A DNA stretch of 64,000 nt, taken from contig NZ_JQMO01000003.1 in NCBI RefSeq assembly GCF_000744785.1, forward strand, positions 868,001 to 932,000, in the 5' to 3' direction. Source of the DNA: Kitasatospora azatica KCTC 9699 (GTDB taxonomy: Bacteria > Actinomycetota > Actinomycetes > Streptomycetales > Streptomycetaceae). Below the pieces are notes generated by a model. The model was given only the letters and a program-made list of their open reading frames with translations. It was not told where the DNA came from and did no database searches. Shown here piece by piece: positions 32,044-38,688 of the stretch. Every line of letters starts with the position of its first letter. The stretch's first letter is position 1. The position numbers and the translations under genes were made by a program.

Positions 32044-35000
32044 CCACCGAGGCACCGCCGGTGCCGACAACCGCGGGTGCCGCCGGCGGGCTCGACCGGC
32101 GCCAGGTGCACGCCGTGGCCGGCTGCTACTTCGTCGCCTCGTTCGCGGCCCTGGGCCTGCCGCCGTACCTGACCGCGATCCTGCCCGAACTCGGCGACCC
32201 GCGCGGGCGGTGGGCGGGGCTGCTGTACATCGTCCCGACCGTGTTCAGCGCCCTCGGCGCGCCGCTCTGGGGTCGGCTGGCCGACCGCTTCGGGCGCAAG
32301 CGCCTGCTGCTCCGCGCCCAACTGGGTCTCAGCGTCTCCTTCCTGCTGGCCGGACTGGCCGGCCAGCTGTGGGCCTTCGCGCTGGCGCTGGTGCTCCAGG
32401 GGTTCCTCGGCGGCACCTTCGCCGCCACCAACGGGTACCTCGCGGCGGCCCTGGAGGGCACCGGCCTGTCCCGTGCACTCACCCTGATGCAGGGCAGCGC
32501 CCGGGCAGCCCTGGTGGCCGCGCCGATCCTGGTCGGCACGCTCTCACCCTGGCTGTCGCCGCACCGGCAGTACCTGGTGATGGCGCTACTGCCGCTGGCC
32601 GCGGCCGCGTTGCTGACCCGACTGCCGGAGCCGCAGCGCACGCCGGGCCCGACGGTGACCGCGAGCGAGCCCACCGACAACCGGCCCGTAGCACCGCTGC
32701 GGGGGCTCTACCTCTACGAGTTCGCGTTCGTCTTCGCGACCATCGTCTCCTTCCCCTATCTGATCGTGCTGGTCGAGCAGCGCATCCCCGGCATCGACGC
32801 GACCGTGACCGGCCTGCTCTTCGCCCTGCCGCACCTGTGCTACCTGCTGCTCGCGGCGCCGGTGCACACCGCGGTCCTGGGCCGCCCCCGGACCGGGCTG
32901 GCGCTCGGCTTCGCCCTGGTCGCCCTCGGCTTGGCCGCCCATCAACCGGCGCACTCGGTCGCCGAGTTCGCGATCGCCCGGGTGATACTCGGGGCTGGGC
33001 TGACCTTGGGACTGGTCTGCCTGTCGGTGCTGGCCGCCGAGGCTGCGCGCGGTCGCGCGCCCGGCCGGATGTTCGGCACCCTCGAACTCGTCTCCAAGGC
33101 CGGCGCGGTGGCTGCCGGCATCGTCGCCGCGCTGGTCAACTACGCCCTCGGGGCGAGCTCGCCAGTGCTGGTCGGCACCGTCGCCGCGATCCTCGCGGCC
33201 GTTCTCTCCGTTCTCTCCCGCACGCACTGGAGCCGCTTGATGTCCCTCGCCCCGACCATCGCACCCACCACCACCGCCGCGAGCGCCGCCGCCACGCCCG
33301 CTGTCGCGCCCGCCGCGCCCGCCCTGCCCGAAGCCGACCTGGTGGTCGCCCACACCCTGCTCAACTGCCTGCTGCGCGAAGTCTCGGGACCGGAGCACCA
33401 GACCGCCGTCACGGACGGGCGCCTGCTGTTGCGGCTGCCTCGGCGTGGCGCGCTGCTGCGGGTCACGCTGCGCCGCACCTCGCTGCTCGGCGCGCACCGC
33501 TTCACCGGCCCGGTGGAGCTGGAGCGAGCCGACGGCTGGGCGGCACTGGACTGGCGCGAGCTGGCGGAGCTGGTGCAGGCCGAGCTGACACTGCGCACCG
33601 GCGTCGCCAACGAGGAGTTCACCGCGCAGCTGAGGTCGAGTCAGGAGGGCGTCCTGGCTGCGCTCTCGGACCGTCGGACACTCGCCGACCGGCCGAGCTC
33701 ACCCGAGGAGCGCTACCTGGAGTCGGAGCAGGCGCTGCTCTTCGGCCACCGCTTCCACCCCGCGCCGAAGTCCCGCTCGGCCCGCGGAGCCGACCGGTCG
33801 ACCTGGTCCGCCTACGCCCCCGAGGCGCGAGCCGCCTTCCCGCTGCGCTACCTTGCGGTCCGCGAGCACCTGATCGCCGAACGCAGCATCGACCCGGCGG
33901 CCACCGCGCTGCTCGACGGACTGCGCGAAGTACCCTACGGATACCGGCTGCTGCCGACCCACCCGTGGCAGTACGAGCTGCTCGGCGAGCACCCGGCGCT
34001 GCGGGCCGCACTGGACCGCGGGGACATCCTCGACCTGGGCACCGGCGGCCCGGACTTCGCCGCCACCGCCTCGGTCCGCACGCTGCACGGCGCCGGCGCC
34101 TTCCTCAAGTTCAGCCTGAACGTGCGGATCACCAACTGCCTGCGGAAGAACGCCGCGTACGAGCTGACCGGCGCGGTCGAACTGACCGAGCTGCTGGACC
34201 CGGCACTCACCGACCTCGCCGAGCGCTTCCCGTACGCTGCGATGCTGCGCGAACCGGCCTTCCGCACCCTCGCGCTGCCCGGCCCCGACGGCGCGCCGGA
34301 CACCGAGCTCTTCGAAGGCTTCGGGCTGATCGTCCGGGAGGACCTCGGCGCCCGGCTGCGCCCCGGCCTGACCGCCCTGCTCGCCGCCGCGGTGGCGGAC
34401 GAGTACCCGACCAGCTCGGCGCAGCTGGGCCAACTGCTCGACGGGGCAGCCGAGTCCGAGCTGCTCGACTGGTGGACCAGGTATCTGCGTCTGCTCCTTC
34501 CCCCGGTGCTGGCCGCCTACTTCGACCACGGCGTGGTGCTGGAACCGCACCTGCAGAACGTGCTGATCGGCGTGGACGCGGCGGGCCGGCCGGCCCAGGT
34601 GCTCTTCCGCGACCTGGAGGGAACCAAGCTGGTGCCGGAGCTGCTGTCCCGGCGCGACGCCGCCGTGCTGGCCGGCCTGCCCGCCCAGGTGGCCGGGCCG
34701 ATGAGCTATGACGCGCAGCGCGGCTGGGACCGCGTGGTGTACTGCCTGCTGGTCAATCACGTGGCCGAGCTGCTGGCCGCGGTCGCCGACCAGAACCCGT
34801 CGCTGGAGCCGGAGTTGTGGGACCAGGTGTGGCAGGTGCTGGAGGAGTACGCCGACGGGCACGGCTGCCCGCCTCGGCTGCGGGCACTGCTCGCGGGCGT
34901 ACCGCTGCCGGCCAAGGCCAACCTGCTGACCCGCTGGGAACGCAAGGCCGACCGCGCGGCCGGCTACGTCCGGCTGCCCTCGCCGCTGGCCCCCGACGTC

Positions 35001-35048
35001 CTCACCCAGGCCGCCCGCGCCACCGCCCGTTCCCGGAGTGCCCGTTGA
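32040..35048 (+). CDS. MFS exporter fused to IucA/IucC siderophore synthetase (PvsC-PvsD-like)
   Basis: One open frame of 1002 aa encoding two usually separate proteins. Residues 15-395 are a 12-helix MFS transporter with GRLADRFGRKRLLL after helix 2 and RMFGTLELVSKAGAVAAG in the second half, most likely the siderophore exporter. After an Ala/Thr/Pro linker, residues 430-1000 are a complete NIS synthetase: LPTHPWQYE, ASVRTLHGAGAFLKFSLNVRITNCLRKN, GVVLEPHLQNVLIGV, LFRDLEGTKLV and ends PLPAKANLLTRW. An internal ATG at 33240 (residue 401) has GGAG seven bases upstream and could give a separate 602-aa synthetase. ATG overlaps the previous stop (ATGA). Confidence 0.9.
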   Translation: MTTEAPPVPTTAGAAGGLDRRQVHAVAGCYFVASFAALGLPPYLTAILPELGDPRGRWAGLLYIVPTVFSALGAPLWGRLADRFGRKRLLLRAQLGLSVSFLLAGLAGQLWAFALALVLQGFLGGTFAATNGYLAAALEGTGLSRALTLMQGSARAALVAAPILVGTLSPWLSPHRQYLVMALLPLAAAALLTRLPEPQRTPGPTVTASEPTDNRPVAPLRGLYLYEFAFVFATIVSFPYLIVLVEQRIPGIDATVTGLLFALPHLCYLLLAAPVHTAVLGRPRTGLALGFALVALGLAAHQPAHSVAEFAIARVILGAGLTLGLVCLSVLAAEAARGRAPGRMFGTLELVSKAGAVAAGIVAALVNYALGASSPVLVGTVAAILAAVLSVLSRTHWSRLMSLAPTIAPTTTAASAAATPAVAPAAPALPEADLVVAHTLLNCLLREVSGPEHQTAVTDGRLLLRLPRRGALLRVTLRRTSLLGAHRFTGPVELERADGWAALDWRELAELVQAELTLRTGVANEEFTAQLRSSQEGVLAALSDRRTLADRPSSPEERYLESEQALLFGHRFHPAPKSRSARGADRSTWSAYAPEARAAFPLRYLAVREHLIAERSIDPAATALLDGLREVPYGYRLLPTHPWQYELLGEHPALRAALDRGDILDLGTGGPDFAATASVRTLHGAGAFLKFSLNVRITNCLRKNAAYELTGAVELTELLDPALTDLAERFPYAAMLREPAFRTLALPGPDGAPDTELFEGFGLIVREDLGARLRPGLTALLAAAVADEYPTSSAQLGQLLDGAAESELLDWWTRYLRLLLPPVLAAYFDHGVVLEPHLQNVLIGVDAAGRPAQVLFRDLEGTKLVPELLSRRDAAVLAGLPAQVAGPMSYDAQRGWDRVVYCLLVNHVAELLAAVADQNPSLEPELWDQVWQVLEEYADGHGCPPRLRALLAGVPLPAKANLLTRWERKADRAAGYVRLPSPLAPDVLTQAARATARSRSAR
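33229..33242 (+). promoter_or_regulatory. Internal ribosome binding site and ATG at the MFS/synthetase boundary
   Basis: GGAG at 33229-33232 is followed after seven bases by an in-frame ATG at 33240-33242, exactly where the last MFS helix ends and the synthetase linker begins. It may allow separate translation of the synthetase from the fused message. Confidence 0.55.
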
Positions 35049-36259
35049 CCACGCCCGCCGCTCCCGTCACGCCGGCAGTCCGGGCTCGCGTCGCCGCCCT
35101 CACGCCGGAGGAACTCCCCGCCTACCTCTACGATCTCGCCGCCCTCCGCGCCCATGCCGCAACCGTCCGGGCCGCGCTCCCCGAACGCGTCGAGCTCCAC
35201 TACGCGGCCAAGGCCAACCCCGAACCGGCCCTGCTGACCGCCCTGGCCGACCACGTGGACGGCTACGAGATCTCCTCCGGGGGCGAGTTGGCCCACGTCC
35301 GGGGCGTCCTGCCGGACGCTGCGCTTGCCTTCGGCGGGCCCGGCAAGACCGTCACCGAGATGGCCACCGCGCTGCGCATCGGCGTCCACCGCTGGCACGT
35401 CGAGAGCGTCAGCGAGCTCCACCAACTCGCTGCCCTCGCCACCGAGCTGCGGCCCACCACCCCCGTCGACATCCTGCTCCGGGTGAACCTCCCGGTCGCC
35501 GGCGACGCTCTCGACGGCGTCCCGCTCGCCATGGGCGGCCGGCCGACCCCGTTCGGCCTCGATCCCACCGACGTGCCGCACTGCCTGCGACTGCTCGACA
35601 CCGCGCCGTTCGCCGCGCTTCGGCTGCGCGGTATCCATGCCCATCTCGCCAGCGGTCTGGACGCGCCGGCCCAACTCGCGCTTGCCGAGCAGATCGTGAG
35701 CTGGGCGGGCACGCTGGCCGAACGCTTCGGGCGCTCCTTCGAGGAGGTGAATCTCGGCGGCGGAATGGCCGTCGACTACGCCGACCCGAGCGCCCGCTTC
35801 GACTGGGCCGCCTACGGCAGCGGGCTCGCCCGGCTGCTCGCAAGCCACCCCGGCCTGCGCCTGCGGATCGAGCCCGGCCGCGCCCTGACCGCCTACTGCG
35901 GCTGGTACGCCACCGAGGTACTGGACGTGAAGCGCAGCCACGGGGAGGAGTTCGCCGTCGTCCGGGGCGGCACCCACCACCTGCGCACGCCCGCCACCCG
36001 GGGGCACTCGCAGCCGTTCAGCGTGCTGCCGGTGGCGCAGTGGGCGCATCCGTGGGACCGGCCGGGCACGGCAGGTGGCCCGGTGACGCTCTGCGGGCAG
36101 CTCTGCACGCCCAAGGACGCGCTGGCCCAGCGGGCTGCGGTCGCCGAGCTGCGCGCCGGGGACCGGGTGGCCTTCGCGCTCGCGGGCGCCTACGCCTGGA
36201 ACATCTCGCACCATGAGTTCCTGATGCACCCTCGCCCGGGCTTCCACTTCCTCAGCTGA
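35045..36259 (+). CDS. PLP-dependent type III decarboxylase, PvsE-like
   Basis: Fold type III (alanine-racemase-like) amino acid decarboxylase of 404 aa, related to diaminopimelate and ornithine decarboxylases. The PLP lysine is in HYAAKANPEP (Lys56), the phosphate-binding GGG in NLGGGMAVDY, the EPGRALTAYCGWYA block, and the active-site CGQLCTPKD and AGAYAWNISHHEFL are present. In siderophore clusters such enzymes (PvsE, AcsE, SbnH) decarboxylate serine- or Dap-derived units to ethanolamine or ethylenediamine groups. TTG start at 35045 overlaps the previous stop (TTGA). Last gene of the operon and in the pvsE position. Confidence 0.9.
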   Translation: MTTPAAPVTPAVRARVAALTPEELPAYLYDLAALRAHAATVRAALPERVELHYAAKANPEPALLTALADHVDGYEISSGGELAHVRGVLPDAALAFGGPGKTVTEMATALRIGVHRWHVESVSELHQLAALATELRPTTPVDILLRVNLPVAGDALDGVPLAMGGRPTPFGLDPTDVPHCLRLLDTAPFAALRLRGIHAHLASGLDAPAQLALAEQIVSWAGTLAERFGRSFEEVNLGGGMAVDYADPSARFDWAAYGSGLARLLASHPGLRLRIEPGRALTAYCGWYATEVLDVKRSHGEEFAVVRGGTHHLRTPATRGHSQPFSVLPVAQWAHPWDRPGTAGGPVTLCGQLCTPKDALAQRAAVAELRAGDRVAFALAGAYAWNISHHEFLMHPRPGFHFLS

Positions 36260-36286
36260 AGCGGCCTCAGCTGAGCCGGTCTCACC

Positions 36287-36330
36287 CGATGCGGACTCAC
36301 TCGATGCGGACTCACTCGATGCGGACTCAG
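36287..36330. repeat. 15-bp tandem repeat downstream of the siderophore operon
   Basis: CGATGCGGACTCACT occurs in three head-to-tail copies, the third ending CAG, starting 28 bp after the decarboxylase stop. Confidence 0.7.
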
Positions 36331-36542
36331 CCGGTTGGCCTCAACCCGCAGGTAGAGGGCGCTTCTCCACCGCCATCCCCACCCAGGGGTTGAGGCCCGG
36401 TCGGCCCCTGCTGCGGCACTCTTTGGCCATGACCAACACCATCCCCTGAACCCCAGCCGACATCCCCCAAGCCCCCTCAGCCCTCGCCCCAACCACCGCC
36501 AAGGAGTTGAAACTGCGCCAGCCTCTCCCCTCGCTCCACTAA

Positions 36543-36561
36543 TGAGGCTAGGCTAGCCTTC
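36543..36561. promoter_or_regulatory. Iron-box-like site upstream of the recombinase-like gene
   Basis: TGAGGCTAGGCTAGCCTTC matches 14 of 19 positions of the DmdR/IdeR consensus and contains the inverted arms AGGCTA/TAGCCT around GGC. It lies about 115 bp before the preferred start of the recombinase-like gene. Weaker than the two upstream iron boxes. Confidence 0.6.
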
Positions 36562-36675
36562 CTTAGGCTGCCCTTGCCTGATGGCCTCAGGTCAGCTCTC
36601 CGTGCGCCGTCACGGCCGGTTCGGCCGAGCACCGTTCATTGGGCGCCGCCATGCCCAGACCCGAGGACCAGACCA

Positions 36676-38127
36676 GTGCCCGTTCCGCGTTCCAGCAGCG
36701 ACGCCGCCCACCGTGCCGCGGTGTACTGCTGGCTCGAACCGCAGACCGCCACCGCCTCCCCAGCGAACGGTCACCGTGCGGAGCTGACCGCCCAGGAGCA
36801 GCTCGCGCGGCAGCGGGCCGCCGCACTGGGCCTGACCATCGCACCCCGACACGTCTTCGCCGACCGCCGCCCACCAGCCGTCCCCCCAACCACCACCAAC
36901 TCAAGCTCAACCAGCTCAACCTCCACCAACTCAAGCTCGGGCAACTCGACCTCCGTCAACCCAACCCCGCACCCCACCCCCGCGCGCACCGCCACCGCAC
37001 ATCCCAATCCCGGCTGGACCGCACTGCTGGCCGCCCTTCGAGCCAAGGAGTTCCAACACGTCTTCCTTCACCAGGCCGAGCGACTGGAGAGCCACCCCTT
37101 CGCCCTCGCCGAGCTGCTGACCCTTGCCACCGAGCATCGGCTGCGTCTGCACGGACACCCACACGATCTCAACGACCAGGCAGTTCGTGCCGAGTTGCTC
37201 CGTACCGCAGAGCGCGCCTGCCGCACCGCCCGAGAGACCTCCGAGCGGGCGCGGCGAGCGCACCGGCAGGCCGCTGCGGACGGCCGCACCCACGGTGGTG
37301 GCCTGCGGCGGTTCGGCTACACCCCGGGGCTGACCGCCGTGGTGGAGCACGAGGCGCAGGTGGTCCGCGAGCTCTTCGCCCGCTTCCTGGCCGGCGAGTC
37401 GCTACGGTCCCTCGCCGTCGACCTCAACGACCGTCAGATCCCGACCGCCTACGGCAACAAGTGGACCGTCAGCGGGGTCGGCCGCCTCCTCGAAGCACCC
37501 CGCTACGCCGGCCTGCGGGTGCTCGACGGCACGGTGGTCCGCGCCCCGGACGGCTCCTACGTCACCGCCGACTGGCCCGCCTGCGTCAGCGTCGATGACT
37601 GGGAGGCGGCCCAGCACCTGCGCGCCGCCCGCGCCCGCGAGCAGGCCGCCACCCGTCGGCCTCGGCGCGAGTACCCACTGACCTCACTGCTGCGCTGCAC
37701 CCGCTGCGAACGACACATGGTCGGCTCCATGATCGGCAGCTACCCGACCTACGCCTGCACGTCCAACAGCAGCCTCGAAGCGGTCCACTGCTCACGCCAC
37801 ATCGGCGCCGAGTCCCTGGAGGCCCACGTCGCCGAACACGCCATCAGTCTGCTCGAAGCCCTCCCCGTCGACGCCCTCCCGTCCGGCGCCCTGCCCTCCG
37901 TCCCACTCCCTTCCGGCGCCCTGTTCCTGGACACTCTCGACGGCGTCCGCACCGGCCCGCAGGCCCGCCACGGCTGGGCCCGCCTTAGCCCCACCCGACG
38001 GGCCGCCGTCTACCGCTACTTCTTCGCCGCCATCCGCATCTCCGCGTCCTCGACCAGCCGAAGCGTCTTCGACCCGACCCGCATCGAGATCGTCCCGCAC
38101 CGCCAGGACACCGAGCACTCCACCTGA
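36676..38127 (+). CDS. Serine-recombinase-like protein with degenerate catalytic domain
   Basis: Protein of 483 aa with the architecture of a large serine recombinase. Residues 15-180 correspond to the resolvase domain, but the catalytic Y-A-R-x-S pattern is replaced by AAVYCWLEPQ and the DRLxR helix by HQAERLESHP, so the nucleophile Ser and partner Arg are missing; a Ser/Thr/Asn-rich insert (about 75-105) interrupts the domain. The Recombinase domain (GGGLRRFGYTPG, VVRELFARFLAGESLRSLAVDLNDR, APRYAGLRV) and a zinc ribbon (LLRCTRCERHM ... CSRH) are well kept. GTG at 36676 has GAGGA eight bases upstream; the frame is open back to a TTG at 36574. Likely a DNA-binding protein without recombinase activity. 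Confidence 0.75.
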   Translation: MPVPRSSSDAAHRAAVYCWLEPQTATASPANGHRAELTAQEQLARQRAAALGLTIAPRHVFADRRPPAVPPTTTNSSSTSSTSTNSSSGNSTSVNPTPHPTPARTATAHPNPGWTALLAALRAKEFQHVFLHQAERLESHPFALAELLTLATEHRLRLHGHPHDLNDQAVRAELLRTAERACRTARETSERARRAHRQAAADGRTHGGGLRRFGYTPGLTAVVEHEAQVVRELFARFLAGESLRSLAVDLNDRQIPTAYGNKWTVSGVGRLLEAPRYAGLRVLDGTVVRAPDGSYVTADWPACVSVDDWEAAQHLRAARAREQAATRRPRREYPLTSLLRCTRCERHMVGSMIGSYPTYACTSNSSLEAVHCSRHIGAESLEAHVAEHAISLLEALPVDALPSGALPSVPLPSGALFLDTLDGVRTGPQARHGWARLSPTRRAAVYRYFFAAIRISASSTSRSVFDPTRIEIVPHRQDTEHST

Positions 38128-38172
38128 CCTGTGCTCAACCTCGTCGACCTCGGCCTGTCCACGGCTACGGAG

Positions 38173-38532
38173 TCAGCCCGGCCCAGGTCCACCCCCCGGC
38201 TCGCGCAGCACTCTCAACCGCCGCTGGTACTCCTCATCGTCGATCTCGCCCCTCGCATACCGCTCTCCCAGGATCCGCTCCGGAAGGATCCGCTCGGGCA
38301 GACCTCCCTCCGCCTGACCGCGTTCCGGTTCGCCGACGCCCTTCGGCCCGGGCCAGTTCCGCGGCCCCGCCACCGGCGCCTGTCGCATCCCTCGCGAGCC
38401 CTGCGCCCGGAAGGCCAGCACCAGCAGCACCCCGAGCAGCACCAGCAACACCAGTGCACCGATGGCGAAGAAGCCGAACCCGAATCCCCAGCCGCCCACT
38501 CCGCCGACATGGTGATGGTGGTGGATCAACAT
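38173..38532 (-). CDS. Small SHOCT-domain membrane protein
   Basis: Protein of 119 aa. A His-rich start MLIHHHHHVGG precedes one membrane helix (FFAIGALVLLVLLGVLLVLAF) and a Pro/Gly-rich linker; the end is a SHOCT motif, LGERYARGEIDDEEYQRRLRVL, found at the C-termini of many small oligomerising membrane proteins. The His cluster could bind metal. ATG at 38530-38532 with GAGAGG upstream; an open frame continues further upstream without support. Function unknown. Confidence 0.85.
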   Translation of the reverse strand: MLIHHHHHVGGVGGWGFGFGFFAIGALVLLVLLGVLLVLAFRAQGSRGMRQAPVAGPRNWPGPKGVGEPERGQAEGGLPERILPERILGERYARGEIDDEEYQRRLRVLREPGGGPGPG

Positions 38533-38688
38533 CGCGCACCACCTCTCGTTGACCATCTTCCAGTGTGCTCCCCCAATCTGAGTCGCCTGCTCATTCGTGC
38601 TCACTTCGCCATTGAACGCGCAGAAATGGACTGCTAGCCTCCCCCCGCAGCCATCACCTCGTGCTGCTTTCCAACCAGTCCCTGTGTC

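Larger units (their letters stand above)
36260..36675. other. Gap between the siderophore operon and recombinase-like gene
   Basis: 416 bp without a supported gene. It holds 15-bp tandem repeats at 36287-36330, a Pro-coding-looking but start-less stretch, and an iron-box-like palindrome at 36543-36561. No clear terminator hairpin follows the siderophore operon. Confidence 0.5.

Noticed and set aside
29153..36259. Staphyloferrin B or desferrioxamine cluster
   Set aside because: No citrate synthase SbnG, SbnA/B or lysine decarboxylase/monooxygenase DesA/B is present, while an ATP-grasp ligase is; gene order fits pvsABCDE better.
36574..36675. Upstream extension of the recombinase-like gene to the TTG at 36574
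   Set aside because: No ribosome binding site and low-complexity Arg/Pro sequence; GTG at 36676 has GAGGA at good spacing.
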